Positions 16,487 to 26,731 of a DNA stretch of 64,000 nucleotides are shown in pieces. This DNA comes from an uncultured Prevotellaceae bacterium (GTDB lineage: Bacteria; Bacteroidota; Bacteroidia; Bacteroidales; Bacteroidaceae): positions 40,158 to 104,157 of the forward strand of contig CACZZQ010000004.1 in NCBI GenBank assembly GCA_902785695.1, read 5' to 3'. The notes under the pieces are model-generated. The model did no database searches and was not told the origin of the DNA. It saw nothing but the letters and a program-made list of their open reading frames with translations. The first letter of the stretch is position 1, and each line of letters begins with the position of its first letter. Both the position numbers and the translations under genes were made by a program.

Positions 16487-16494
16487 CAAATGTA
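16487..16494 (-). promoter_or_regulatory. -7 box TACATTTG upstream of the fasciclin lipoprotein gene
   Basis: Matches TAnnTTTG. The inferred start near 16480 gives a leader of about 18 nt before the ATG at 16462. It would act as an internal promoter between the two fasciclin genes. Confidence 0.55.
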
Positions 16495-16536
16495 CCCTTC
16501 TCCCCTCCCTCGCAGGGAGGGGTTGGGGGTGAGTCT
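16495..16536. repeat. GC-rich palindrome between two fasciclin genes
   Basis: CTCCCCTCCCTCGCAGGGAGGGG followed by TTGGGGGTGAGTCT, abutting the stop of the upstream gene (16538-16540). It belongs to the dispersed AAGCC/GGCTT palindrome family and sits directly beside the -7 box. Confidence 0.75.
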
Positions 16537-16537
16537 C

Positions 16538-18718
16538 TTACAAGTCATCCTCCATAGCACCGTTGCTATCGACAGAATAGACCGACTTGGGCACCATTTC
16601 CCAGAAGTCGAACATAAACTCGTTGTTATTACCCTTACTGCCCTCACTGGCCACACGGAAACGGATGTAGTGGTCTTTGGTGGCATCGATATAGGTCTGA
16701 CAGATGATACGGCGATACATACCCGAGGTACCCATTGGACGGTTTCTGGCCGTAGCACCGATCACCTGACTGCGACCGTCGCGATAGGCACCGAGGTTCT
16801 TCAGCAGTTTCTGCTCCTCGGCTTTCTGCTCGGCAGACATCTTGTTATATGTAGTGAGCTGCACATCATCACCACCGTTATTTCCGAATCGGTCGCCCAG
16901 ATACATTTCCGTGTTCAGGTTCTTGGTCATATCAAGAGGAATACCCTGTGGAATACCGTCGAAGTACACCTGCATGATACCACGGGTAGGAATGGCGCAG
17001 AATCCCAGACGCAGCTGCCACTCACCGCTGAACGGTACAGGAGGAATGCGGAACGTCATGTCGTAGTCGCCGAAGAGGTTCCACTCGTCACCCTGCCATG
17101 ACCAGAAGTTGTAGTGCGGGCGGCGCAATACAAGAAGACCGCCGTTGTTGATGGTAACACCATCCAGGTAGCCGTCGGGGAAGTAGAAGTTCTTTCCGTT
17201 CACAGGCTCATTGGCATCATCCGGCGTTCCCTGCTGGTCATCTACCATATAGTTACCCACCTGTCGCAGACTATTAGTCATCACCTCTGGGAACACAGTA
17301 GAGAAGTCCATGCGGATACGGGTGTTGTGAATCTTGTCGATGACATCTCTTGTGAATGCGATGACATCATCGATATAGAAGTAGCGTCCGTTAAGTGCGT
17401 CAATCACATAATCGTCACCTTCCACCTCCATGATCTTGGCACCACGGAAGGTGTAAGACGTATTCTCATGCCACAGGCGGTTGATGAAGTGGCTGCCTGC
17501 AGCTTCACCGCCACGGCAGTTCTGCTTCGGAGTCTGCTCGTCAGAGAGCATCGTGAGCAGCGATATCTTCAACATGGTGTGAGGCAGCAGTGTGGTGTAC
17601 CATTCCGTGGGGTTCACCAGCTTGGTGTCGAAGCCGAAGGGTTCCTTTGTCTCCTTCATCATCCTGGAAATAAGTGCCTCGGCATTTGGCACGTAGCGCG
17701 TCATGATATGGTACTGGATGAAGCGCTTCAGCGGGTTGATGTCACAGGCAATGCTGTCGAAGCTATGTTCCGGTTTGTCCACATCGTCGGGGAATGCGGG
17801 GTCGTAAAGTTTGCAGGCCAGCTCATAGAGGGCATGGAGCTTGCCGGGAATGGTGTCGATGCCATATTTCTCGAATGCGGCGTTGTAGACAGAGTCGGTC
17901 TCAATGAACACGGTAAAGCCGAACTTCCTTTCATCAGGCATCCATGCCACCTCGTTCCAAACATGCGACTTGTAGTACACTTTTTGCTTCTGGTCCTTCA
18001 GAGCTTTCTCTTTCACCTGCTCATAGCTGTCATCCCTGATGATATTATAGATGTAACCGCGTACACCAGTCTTATCGAGTGCTTCATAGAACAACCCGAT
18101 ATTTTTATTGTCACCCAGAATATCTGCGATATACTTGTTTGACTTCTGGATTACCGAGGTGATAGGCTGCACGATACCATTTTCCACAGAGTCGTTCTGG
18201 TGCACAATCTCACCGTTCTCCAACGTATCCCTATAAATGATAAAGCCTTTACCTTCCAGCTGGATGACGGCATTACTGTCGGCATCGAACTCCGGCTTGG
18301 TGGCGATATAACGTCCCAGAAGGTTGCCAGTAGACAGTGTTCCCTCGCTCATCTCGAAGGTAGAATACATATTCTGTACGATGTGTGTGCGGGCAATGGT
18401 GTCGCAGTCTTCATCGCTCAGATCCGACACGCTGCTCAGGCCACGGCTCTGCAGATACTCGTCGATAGCCTTGTTGTTGGGCAGGAACAGGGTGTACTGT
18501 CCGTAGGTGGAGAGCAAGTCCATCAGGTTTGCCCTCTCCACGATGGTGGTGAACTCACTGTATTGTTCGCGATTCTTGATATAATCGCTCATCATCTCGC
18601 CCGTGAAGGTATAGAAATACTCACTGTCGGGCTCATCCGAGCAGCTGGAGAAGCTTCCCGTTGTCACGACGGCAACGAGTGCCATCAATGCTGTTTTGAA
18701 ATATTTATTGAACTTCAT
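16538..18718 (-). CDS. Fasciclin-domain lipoprotein (downstream of SusD-2)
   Basis: 726 aa from the ATG at 18718 (MKFNKYFKTALMALVAVVTT), preferred over 18730 because it begins a clean signal peptide. The lipobox is FSSC. A FAS1 domain covers about residues 45-180 (FTTIVERANLMDLLSTYGQY, TLFLPNNKAIDEYL, IARTHIVQNM), with a further FAS1-like segment after 190 (YIADILGDNKNIGLFYEALD). The C-terminal 250 residues are beta-rich (VHFY-type strands, FYFPDGYLDGVTINNGG, FRIPPVPFSGEWQLRLGF) and resemble a ligand-binding sandwich. It starts 17 nt after the SusD-2 stop and probably acts at the outer surface with SusC-2/SusD-2. Confidence 0.8.
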   Translation of the reverse strand: MKFNKYFKTALMALVAVVTTGSFSSCSDEPDSEYFYTFTGEMMSDYIKNREQYSEFTTIVERANLMDLLSTYGQYTLFLPNNKAIDEYLQSRGLSSVSDLSDEDCDTIARTHIVQNMYSTFEMSEGTLSTGNLLGRYIATKPEFDADSNAVIQLEGKGFIIYRDTLENGEIVHQNDSVENGIVQPITSVIQKSNKYIADILGDNKNIGLFYEALDKTGVRGYIYNIIRDDSYEQVKEKALKDQKQKVYYKSHVWNEVAWMPDERKFGFTVFIETDSVYNAAFEKYGIDTIPGKLHALYELACKLYDPAFPDDVDKPEHSFDSIACDINPLKRFIQYHIMTRYVPNAEALISRMMKETKEPFGFDTKLVNPTEWYTTLLPHTMLKISLLTMLSDEQTPKQNCRGGEAAGSHFINRLWHENTSYTFRGAKIMEVEGDDYVIDALNGRYFYIDDVIAFTRDVIDKIHNTRIRMDFSTVFPEVMTNSLRQVGNYMVDDQQGTPDDANEPVNGKNFYFPDGYLDGVTINNGGLLVLRRPHYNFWSWQGDEWNLFGDYDMTFRIPPVPFSGEWQLRLGFCAIPTRGIMQVYFDGIPQGIPLDMTKNLNTEMYLGDRFGNNGGDDVQLTTYNKMSAEQKAEEQKLLKNLGAYRDGRSQVIGATARNRPMGTSGMYRRIICQTYIDATKDHYIRFRVASEGSKGNNNEFMFDFWEMVPKSVYSVDSNGAMEDDL

Positions 18719-18735
18719 AATCAGAATCATTATTA

Positions 18736-20487
18736 TTAAGACTTGTCCATGCTCTCATTCTCGCCGCTACTGAATGCCGGGTTGGGCACCAGGTTACGGT
18801 TCACCTTCAGCTCTTCCAGGTTATAAGGCCAGAAGATAGCATCCATTTTCTTGAAGAAGTTTGCCACGAATCCCGCATTCACATCGTCGCGCTTTGAGGC
18901 GGCCGAGATAATCTCGTTGGTGCTGCCGGCACGCATAGCATAACGTACCAGGTCATACCAGCGCTTTCCCTCGTACATCAGCTCACGTTGACGCTCACGC
19001 TTCACCAGCTCTGACATCTGTGCCTTGGTAGCACCCGTATTAAGCTGCAGGGTGTCGCTTGCCGCCAGTTCTTTCTTGCAGATAGAACGCTTGTTGACGA
19101 CATTGGTCAGCTCGAATGCCTTTTTGATCAATGGCTCGTTGTAGTCCAGCACCTCCTGTGTACTACCCTCCTGCATCTTCTCGCAGTAGGCCTCAGCCTC
19201 CATCAGCATAACATCTGAGAGACGGTAGATAATCCACTGACTGCTATTCTCGCCATCCAAATATTTCTTGTAAGTAGCAGTAGGACTGGCATTAGAAGCC
19301 TTGATGTCAATGGAAGAAGCCGACAATTTCTCAATGGGTACATTACTGGTCTTCGTGCCGTCGCAGTTCAGATACAGACGTGCATCCAATCTCTTGTTCT
19401 TGTCATCGAAGATTTTTCTTCCTGAATTGAGTTCAATATCTTCCTGCACTATTTTCGATGCTACGAGAAGACCATCACCATTGCTATGCCCATAGAGTGA
19501 TGTAATCGCCTTGTTGCTGAGCATACCGCTTGTCTTTGGACTTTCATCGAAGTTTAGTTCAAAGATGCTCTCCTTGCTGGCACCTTTAACGAAGATAGAC
19601 TCGTAAGCCTTTCCGTAATTCGTTCCATTCAGCTCATCATTCACCAGTGGATAGCCATTGAGGCGTTTCTCTAAGAGCGACTCATTAGAGCCATAGAGGT
19701 TCTTGTTCTTCTCTCTTTCCTCTTTCTCGATAGCCTTCTTATGGTCGATTACCTTCTCTGCATAGTCGATACACTTGTCGTAATCGCCCTTCCACAGATA
19801 CATATCGCACAACATGGCGCGGATGGCATCCTGGGTGATGCGGCCAGCCTGATAGCGGGGCTTCTTCTCGGGATAGCGTGTCACGGCATCATTCTCTACA
19901 GCCTCCAGGTCGGCAATCAGGTTGTCGAGCACCTCGTCAAACGGAGTAGCCTCGAGATCCATCTTCTGGTCATCGTCGGTAAAGGCCTCACGAGAGAAGG
20001 GTACGTCGCGGAAGGTGCGAATCAGATAGAAATAGCAGAGCGAGCGCAATGCTGTGACCTCAGCGATGGTAGCCTTTAGGTCGCTCTGTGTATATGCGGG
20101 GTCTTTCTCTGCCACCATGGGCGCATATTTCAGCACAGTGTTGCATCGGTTGATTACCTCATAGAAAGAATCCCACGTGGTATAGTTGTTCATTGCCGTG
20201 ATGTTCTCCTTCAAAATGTTATGAAGGTGTGCATCGTTGGTAATGTTCGGTCCTGCCTGCACATGCTCACTTCTGGCCTCACCCCAGATGATCATGCGGC
20301 TAATCACATTCTGCGACTGCATCAGCGAATAGCAGCCTGTCACGATATTATCGACGTCGGCTTTCTCATTCCAGAAATCCTCAAAGATGATCTCGCTCTG
20401 AGGTTTGAGGTCCAGGAAGTCAGAGCAAGACATCAGCCCACAGGCAACGCAGATGGCGCAGATTATTTTATTATATCTTGTTTTCAT
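18736..20487 (-). CDS. SusD/RagB-family outer-membrane lipoprotein (pair 2)
   Basis: 583 aa. The signal peptide MKTRYNKIICAICVACGLMS ends in lipobox LMSC, followed by the canonical SusD start SDFLDLKPQSEI. Further motifs are FYEVINRCNTVLKYAP, EVTALRSLCYFYLIRTFRDV and C-terminal RQRELMYEGKRWYDLVRYAM. It lies 29 nt downstream of SusC-2 and 17 nt upstream of a fasciclin gene. It is the substrate-binding lid of the SusC-2 transporter. The sequence is a more standard SusD than that of pair 1. Confidence 0.95.
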   Translation of the reverse strand: MKTRYNKIICAICVACGLMSCSDFLDLKPQSEIIFEDFWNEKADVDNIVTGCYSLMQSQNVISRMIIWGEARSEHVQAGPNITNDAHLHNILKENITAMNNYTTWDSFYEVINRCNTVLKYAPMVAEKDPAYTQSDLKATIAEVTALRSLCYFYLIRTFRDVPFSREAFTDDDQKMDLEATPFDEVLDNLIADLEAVENDAVTRYPEKKPRYQAGRITQDAIRAMLCDMYLWKGDYDKCIDYAEKVIDHKKAIEKEEREKNKNLYGSNESLLEKRLNGYPLVNDELNGTNYGKAYESIFVKGASKESIFELNFDESPKTSGMLSNKAITSLYGHSNGDGLLVASKIVQEDIELNSGRKIFDDKNKRLDARLYLNCDGTKTSNVPIEKLSASSIDIKASNASPTATYKKYLDGENSSQWIIYRLSDVMLMEAEAYCEKMQEGSTQEVLDYNEPLIKKAFELTNVVNKRSICKKELAASDTLQLNTGATKAQMSELVKRERQRELMYEGKRWYDLVRYAMRAGSTNEIISAASKRDDVNAGFVANFFKKMDAIFWPYNLEELKVNRNLVPNPAFSSGENESMDKS

Positions 20488-20516
20488 AATCTTCTTGTTT
20501 CTTTTAAAATCTACGT

Positions 20517-23500
20517 TTAGAAATCAACGGTAATACCCAGTGTGTAAGAGCGTGAACGCGGTGTCTGAGCATTGTCAATAGCAGGATCCTCGCCACCGAA
20601 TGCGATATCGGGGTCAACACCAGAGTACTTTGTCAGCACGAAGGGGTTGTTGATACTGGCATAGAGCGACACGCGGCTCAGTCCGATCCAGGTCAGATAC
20701 TTCTTCTTGATGGCATAGTTCAGCTGTGCGTAGCTCATACGCAGGTAGGTACCATCCTCTACGAAGCGGTCGCTGATCAGCGTGTTGTAGTTGCTGTTCG
20801 AACCGAACATAGCACGTGGGATCATGGTGATATCGCCCTCCTGGCGCCAGCGGTAGTTCACGGCCTGGCTCTGGTTGTCGTTGCCCGTCATGGCCTCGGC
20901 ATTCAAGCGCGCCTTATTGATAATCTTATTGCCCACACGGTAGGTGAACTGGGTAGACAGACGCCAGTCGCCATAGTTGAACGTGAAGCCGAAGCCACCA
21001 GTCAACTTAGGCAGTGACGATCCCAGGTAAGTGATATCGAGGGCATTGATCTGTCCGTCGTGGTTCAGGTCTTCGTAGATAGCATCACCACCGTTGAATC
21101 CGGGGAAGGAACCGTTATGGCCAGTACCATCGGCACGATAGTCGTACATCATGCGCTTAGGCACGTTGTTGCCTTCGAGGATAATCTGACCGTCGGCACT
21201 CACAGCCACAGGAGCCGTCTTGCCAGCAGCGGTGAACTCCTTCCACCATTCGTAGATCTGCTCCTTGGTCATACCAGAAACAGCATTCTTCACTGTGTTG
21301 TAGTTATACTGGTACACACCCAAGTACTTGAATCCATAGATGGCACCGAAGGGGTTGTGCAGCTGTACACGCTTCAGCGTCGTGCCGTTGTTATAGTCGT
21401 AAGTGGTATTTCTGTTCTCCAGAATATAGTCATCCAACTCCAGCAGTTCATTGCGGTTGTTACCGAAGTTGGCGTTCATATCCATCGAGAATTTGCCAGC
21501 CTTGATCATGCGGTTGGTACTGATGTGGAACTCCCAACCGGTGTTGCGCATCTTACCATTATTACAATAAGGTATAGTGGTGAAGCCGGCGTTAGAAGGA
21601 ATGCGGAACTCATTGAGCAGCATATCGGTTGTGGTGGACTGGTATCCCTCGATGGTCAGGTTCAGACGGCCGTCCATGAATCCGAGGTCGATACCGAAGT
21701 TATAGCTCGATACGAGCTGCCACCTCAAGTCAGTCAGACGGATGTTCAGCGGCTTCATAGCCGACATATCGATATAGCGGTCTGTAGAGCCATATTTTGA
21801 CGTAAACAGGTAGTTCTTACCCGGCTGGTTACCCACGCGACCCCAGCTGGGACGTACGGCCAGCATTGAGAGTGTAGGCTTGAGTTTCTGCATCCAAGGC
21901 TCATCGCTGACAATCCACTTCAGTGATACAGAGGGGAAGTAGCCCCATCGGTTGTTAGGTCCGAACTTTGTGGTACCGTCGGCACGCACGGTGAAGTCGG
22001 CGACGTAGCGACCTTTGTAAGCATAGTGGGTAGAGAAGGTATAGTACATTGAGCGCCACTGGCTGAAGCCTGAGCTCATGTCGCCAATCAAGCCACCTGC
22101 CGACGGACTGACGATGGTGCTGTTGGTAGAAGGCAGTCCGTAGCCCGATGTCGACTGTGAGGTGCTCGATCCTGATGTCAGCTCGAAGCGTCCCATCATC
22201 ATCAGCGAGTGATCCTTGTTGGGGAATGCCGGGATCAGGGTCAGCGTCTGCTTGGTGTTGAACGACACACTCTTCGAAGAGTTCGAGTTCGACGTATTCA
22301 CATCTTTCCACTCTTTTGTCACCAGCTCCTGCGGATAGAACGAGTCGTTGTAGTGGTTGTTGATGTTCATATAGACCGAGCTACGCCAGTTTAACTGCCA
22401 GTGCTCATCGTCCAGCCCCAGCAGGTTGTAGTTGATCACCAGCTCGGGGTTCATGTCATAGACGCGACGCTGCTTCATGGCCAGATTAGCCGAAGCCACG
22501 GGGTTCACGTATTTACGCTGGTCGTTCTCAAAGACATCAGAGCCCTTATAGATACCCGTCTGAGCCATGTTATAGTATTTATCGGTATATCCTCCTGTTT
22601 CGGGGTCAATCTGATAGATACTCATGTTAGGCATCTTCTTCAGTGCGATGTTCAAGAGGTCGTCAGAGTTGTCATCGTATTTCGAGTAGGTCAGCGAGAA
22701 GTTGGTGCTGACACGTATACGCTGGCTGACGTTATAGTCGAGGTTCACACGCGTAGAGAAGCGGTTCATCTTCTGTTTAATCATCGTACCTGTCTCGTGG
22801 TCGTAACCGGCACCGATACGGAACGAGGCCTTCTCACCACCACCGCTGATGGTAGCATAGTGGTTCTGACGCAGACCCCACTGTGTGACAGCGTCACGCC
22901 AGTCGGTATTGTCACGATACTGACGCCAGTCGGCCAGGATATTGGGGTCGTCCACGTAGTTGATCTCAGGGATCTTGTATTTGTTAGACGCATTGTCGTC
23001 CTGACGTGGGTTGAAGTACGACTCCTTCAGCATCATGGTGTAGTCGTCACCGCTCAGCAGGTCGTAGCCCTTAGGCTGGTAGGTGCCGGTGAGCTTCAGT
23101 GAGTAGGTCACTTTTGGTTTACCGCGCACACCACGCTTGGTTGTCAGCTCGATGACACCGTTACCACCCTGTGAACCATAGACGGCCGTAGCGGCAGCGT
23201 CCTTCAACACGGTGATCGATGCGATATCCTCAGGGTTAAGGTTCAGCAGTTCAGCAAACTGCTCATCGTTGGCACCCTGCATATCGAAGTTGTCGAGGTT
23301 CACCTCGCGGATGTTTCCATCGACCACGATGAGGGGGTTGGCATCAGTGAGGTTCGAGATAGAGGCGGCACCACGCAGACGCATGGTAGAGCCTTTACCC
23401 AGGTCACCAGAGTTGGCCACGATATCCAGACCGGCGATACGTCCCTGCAGGGCCTCATCGACCGAAGTGATACCCAGACCTTCGAACTCTTTCATGGAGA

Positions 23501-23900
23501 TGGTCTGTGTGGCATACGAGATCTCACGCTGCGGGATAGGCAGTGCGTTACCCTGCATACGTTTCTTGGAAGTGACGGTGACCTCCTTCAGCTTGGTAGC
23601 CGACTGGAGGGTCATCACGTAAGTGGTCTTGTTGATAGGCAGCGTCACGGTCTTCAGACCCACATAGCTGAAGCGGATCTTATCCTTCATGTTACGCACC
23701 TTCATGGTGAAGTTACCGTTCAGGTCGGTCACTGCCGACTCAATGATACGTCCGTTGGCATCGATTTCACAGACTGTGGCACCCATCAGCGGGCCCATAT
23801 CGTCGCTCAGTGTACCGTGTACCGAAGTAATATTCTGTGCGCTGATGGCTGTAGACAGCAGGAGCGCCAGTGTCAAAATAACAGATTTCAGTATTTTCAT
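20517..23900 (-). CDS. SusC/RagA-family TonB-dependent outer-membrane transporter (pair 2)
   Basis: 1127 aa. The signal peptide is MKILKSVILTLALLLSTAIS(AQ). A carboxypeptidase-regulatory-like domain (VHGTLSDDMGPLMGATV) is followed by the plug (LQGRIAGLDIVANSGDLGKG, NPLIVVDGNIRE, EDIASITVLKDAAATAVYG) and the barrel ending LGITVDF. It lies 17 nt downstream of the 937-aa fasciclin gene and 29 nt upstream of SusD-2. Sequence divergence from SusC-1 suggests a different ligand rather than a recent duplication. Confidence 0.95.
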   Translation of the reverse strand: MKILKSVILTLALLLSTAISAQNITSVHGTLSDDMGPLMGATVCEIDANGRIIESAVTDLNGNFTMKVRNMKDKIRFSYVGLKTVTLPINKTTYVMTLQSATKLKEVTVTSKKRMQGNALPIPQREISYATQTISMKEFEGLGITSVDEALQGRIAGLDIVANSGDLGKGSTMRLRGAASISNLTDANPLIVVDGNIREVNLDNFDMQGANDEQFAELLNLNPEDIASITVLKDAAATAVYGSQGGNGVIELTTKRGVRGKPKVTYSLKLTGTYQPKGYDLLSGDDYTMMLKESYFNPRQDDNASNKYKIPEINYVDDPNILADWRQYRDNTDWRDAVTQWGLRQNHYATISGGGEKASFRIGAGYDHETGTMIKQKMNRFSTRVNLDYNVSQRIRVSTNFSLTYSKYDDNSDDLLNIALKKMPNMSIYQIDPETGGYTDKYYNMAQTGIYKGSDVFENDQRKYVNPVASANLAMKQRRVYDMNPELVINYNLLGLDDEHWQLNWRSSVYMNINNHYNDSFYPQELVTKEWKDVNTSNSNSSKSVSFNTKQTLTLIPAFPNKDHSLMMMGRFELTSGSSTSQSTSGYGLPSTNSTIVSPSAGGLIGDMSSGFSQWRSMYYTFSTHYAYKGRYVADFTVRADGTTKFGPNNRWGYFPSVSLKWIVSDEPWMQKLKPTLSMLAVRPSWGRVGNQPGKNYLFTSKYGSTDRYIDMSAMKPLNIRLTDLRWQLVSSYNFGIDLGFMDGRLNLTIEGYQSTTTDMLLNEFRIPSNAGFTTIPYCNNGKMRNTGWEFHISTNRMIKAGKFSMDMNANFGNNRNELLELDDYILENRNTTYDYNNGTTLKRVQLHNPFGAIYGFKYLGVYQYNYNTVKNAVSGMTKEQIYEWWKEFTAAGKTAPVAVSADGQIILEGNNVPKRMMYDYRADGTGHNGSFPGFNGGDAIYEDLNHDGQINALDITYLGSSLPKLTGGFGFTFNYGDWRLSTQFTYRVGNKIINKARLNAEAMTGNDNQSQAVNYRWRQEGDITMIPRAMFGSNSNYNTLISDRFVEDGTYLRMSYAQLNYAIKKKYLTWIGLSRVSLYASINNPFVLTKYSGVDPDIAFGGEDPAIDNAQTPRSRSYTLGITVDF

Positions 23901-23917
23901 ACGTTTGTTCCTCCTAT

Positions 23918-26731
23918 CTATTTAAGTTTAAGTGCTTCTTTCACCACGTCGCGCCAAGGCTTGAGGTTGTCGTACATCAGTACGCCGTCAATCTGGTGTA
24001 TCACGACATCGCTGGCCATGAACAGACGGTCGTTCTCCTCGGTATTGAACCAATACTCCTTACAGATAATATTGTAGAGTCCGTTGTTCTTGACAACATG
24101 GCAATCATTGCCCAGATTGTCGGTCACCGTCAGTGCGTTATTATCGAAATTCACCTTCACGGGGACAAAACGACCTGTTTCCTCGTTACGTTTCATACTC
24201 TCATAGGAAGAGTTGTTGATATAGTTGCCATCTTCATCAACCTCCGGTGCCATGCCGATAGCCACAGAGCGGTCGTGCACATGGTAACGGATGAAGTTAG
24301 AGACGACAGCATTGATAACCTGTGCCACGGAGTCGCGCACATCGGCAGAGTCCTTGAAGAGCTTGGTGGCATACCATCCCTCGGCTTTACAGAGACTGTC
24401 GAGTCTGGAATCCTCGTCTCCCCTTTCCAACTCTGTAGCTGTAGGCAGAATCTTTTTATCCACCAGGGCCTGTATTTTCTCGTTGGTGGGGATATACACC
24501 GTATAGTTATAGTTATCAAAGAGTCGGCAGTTCCGGCTACCCTTACCTTTCATACCAGACCTATACTTGTTATTGGTACCCGTAGACTCAGTCAGCAGGT
24601 CGCAATATTCATTTTCCAGTAAGTTGCGGAAAGCTGAGAACTCCGTATGTGCAGCCAGTGTAGTGTACAGGGTGTTCTGTGCGCCCAGTATCGTGCTCGA
24701 ATTGACCTCGTATGAGTAACCGTTGTCTTTCGGATACATCTTCACAGAGGTAACAGCCTCGTTGTTCTCTATTTGGTAACCGCCCTGGAATGACACGTTA
24801 GAACCCGACATCTCTGCCCTTACCAAGCTACCCGCCTTGGTCTTAAAGTAACGATAGCCGCCGTTGATATAGTCTTCCAACGAGCGTTTCTTGTCAGGCA
24901 GGATGATGATCAGCTGATTCATTATCAAGTCAGATACAGTATTGATTCGCTTTGTATCTTTAGCATCATTATCAAGAACTTTTACACCATTCTCCGTCTT
25001 CCACTTTGGAATAATTGTTTCTTCTTTTTCTGCTCTCTTAATCAGGTTGCCGGCCTCATCAATGTCACTCTTGTACACATCGAGCACCAATGCGGGTTGT
25101 GTTGCATCCCAACGCATTTCGTAGACCGAGGGGTTCGTGTCACCGTAGGTACTGGGATCTACGATACTCTTCAGGGCATCGTTGGTAGGAATAATCAGCG
25201 CATACTGTGTGTCCATAGACAACAGATATGGTTTGAACTTACGACGCTCAATGATATCGTAAATCAGGTTCATGGTCGAGGCATGAGCCACGGCTGGATA
25301 GGCTACTGATGAGAACAGTGCGGGTGCGAACACCTTGTTCACCTTATAGACCACACCGTTACATCCCATATAGCAGGCCTCCACATCGGCCGGTTTAATC
25401 TCCATCTGCTCCATAGCGTCGTTGAGCACGGCATCGAACTTCGACGGCACGTAGCTTGAGAACGTGGAGAGCATATTGACGTTGATCAGCTCGCGGATGA
25501 TGTTCGTGGGTACGTTGTCCAGTGTGCCATACTCTTCCTTCAGGTCGCCGGCCTTCGTATTCCACCATTCATCCAATGCCGCGTTGTTAGGTACAATCAT
25601 CATACCGGCATCGTCGTGCAAGTCCTTATCCGTACTGTTGTCGACATACTGGTTCCACCCTGGATCAAATTTCAGCAACTCATTGTCGTTCTTCACCGTA
25701 ACCTTTGTTCCATCAATATAGGTCACCGTATTGTTTTTCACCCTTGTAGTCCTGGTAGAAGGGTCGTACGATGACTCACTCAGATAGCGGAGCACATACA
25801 CAGAGTCTCTGTTCTCATTTCCATTTACGTATTGATAGAAGTTAGGAGCCGAGAAGCGGTCGAGCAGGTGTGCCCATCCCTCCATGTCACCATACTTATG
25901 GATGATCTCTGCCATGTTAGGGCTCGACTCAATCACCTGGTCCACCTTTTGTATGTAGCCGTTCTTACAGGTAATGTCATAGTCTATCTTCTTGCGGCTG
26001 GGGTCGCCTGAGTTGATGACCTTCACGCCGTTCACCCATGCCTCGTCCAGGCTGGTGGCTCGGTTGTTGGTGAGCAGTTTCAGGTCTTCCAGTGTCATCT
26101 GATGGTTGTTCAGATAGGCCGGCAGGAAGTGGATCATCGGTGCGTCGCTGGCATCCTTCATGATACGGATGCTCTTGCCGGCAGCTCGCAGCGGAGCCCA
26201 GTACTGGTTGTCGGGCATCGTGTCGGTGCCTCCGCTGACGGTCATCACGCAGACGGAGTCATAGACCGAGGCAGCCGTGGTGCGTCGCATGGTGCGTCCA
26301 AACAGTGGTGTTCCGGCATCGCCGTCCGACTTCTTGTTCGACAACAGCTCCAACAGATAGGCATTGTCAATCATCGAGTTGTAGAGCAGCAGTTTCTTCT
26401 GCGACTCCTTCAGCTCGTCGTAGCTGCGCACGCCCCATTGGTTGTTTTCAAACCATTTCTGGAAGGCGCTGTCGTTGGCAGCAAACAATGTTCTCGAACC
26501 TGTGTGACTGAGGACCTCCTTCTGGTCCAAGTCATCAATCAGACGTAGCGTGTACTTGTAGTTACCCTCATCTTGCAACCGCTCATAGATAGAGTTACCC
26601 AGCCAGTCCGGCTGTCCGGTGAGTATCAGGTCGTCATCTTTACACGACTGTATCACCGACGCTCCTATCAGCAGTGCACAGGCAACGAAAGCCACGTTTC
26701 GTCCTTGCTCAAAGATAGTGTTACGTTTCAT
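23918..26731 (-). CDS. Large fasciclin-domain lipoprotein at the head of the SusC/SusD operon
   Basis: 937 aa. The signal sequence MKRNTIFEQGRNVAFVACAL ends in lipobox IQSC. FAS1-like motifs recur: an N-terminal domain (YKYTLRLIDDLDQKEVLSHT, then SRTLFAANDSAF), another near 280-420 (MEGWAHLLDRFSAPNFYQYV; GMMIVPNNAALDEWW), one near 490-560 (YALIIPTNDALKSIV) and one near 740 (NYTVYIPTNEKIQALV; VSNFIRYHVHDRSV). This makes it at least three or four FAS1 units. It is the first gene of the run 26731-to-9210, so it is probably the most abundant product. I infer a surface scaffold or binding role with SusC-2/SusD-2. Confidence 0.8.
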   Translation of the reverse strand: MKRNTIFEQGRNVAFVACALLIGASVIQSCKDDDLILTGQPDWLGNSIYERLQDEGNYKYTLRLIDDLDQKEVLSHTGSRTLFAANDSAFQKWFENNQWGVRSYDELKESQKKLLLYNSMIDNAYLLELLSNKKSDGDAGTPLFGRTMRRTTAASVYDSVCVMTVSGGTDTMPDNQYWAPLRAAGKSIRIMKDASDAPMIHFLPAYLNNHQMTLEDLKLLTNNRATSLDEAWVNGVKVINSGDPSRKKIDYDITCKNGYIQKVDQVIESSPNMAEIIHKYGDMEGWAHLLDRFSAPNFYQYVNGNENRDSVYVLRYLSESSYDPSTRTTRVKNNTVTYIDGTKVTVKNDNELLKFDPGWNQYVDNSTDKDLHDDAGMMIVPNNAALDEWWNTKAGDLKEEYGTLDNVPTNIIRELINVNMLSTFSSYVPSKFDAVLNDAMEQMEIKPADVEACYMGCNGVVYKVNKVFAPALFSSVAYPAVAHASTMNLIYDIIERRKFKPYLLSMDTQYALIIPTNDALKSIVDPSTYGDTNPSVYEMRWDATQPALVLDVYKSDIDEAGNLIKRAEKEETIIPKWKTENGVKVLDNDAKDTKRINTVSDLIMNQLIIILPDKKRSLEDYINGGYRYFKTKAGSLVRAEMSGSNVSFQGGYQIENNEAVTSVKMYPKDNGYSYEVNSSTILGAQNTLYTTLAAHTEFSAFRNLLENEYCDLLTESTGTNNKYRSGMKGKGSRNCRLFDNYNYTVYIPTNEKIQALVDKKILPTATELERGDEDSRLDSLCKAEGWYATKLFKDSADVRDSVAQVINAVVSNFIRYHVHDRSVAIGMAPEVDEDGNYINNSSYESMKRNEETGRFVPVKVNFDNNALTVTDNLGNDCHVVKNNGLYNIICKEYWFNTEENDRLFMASDVVIHQIDGVLMYDNLKPWRDVVKEALKLK

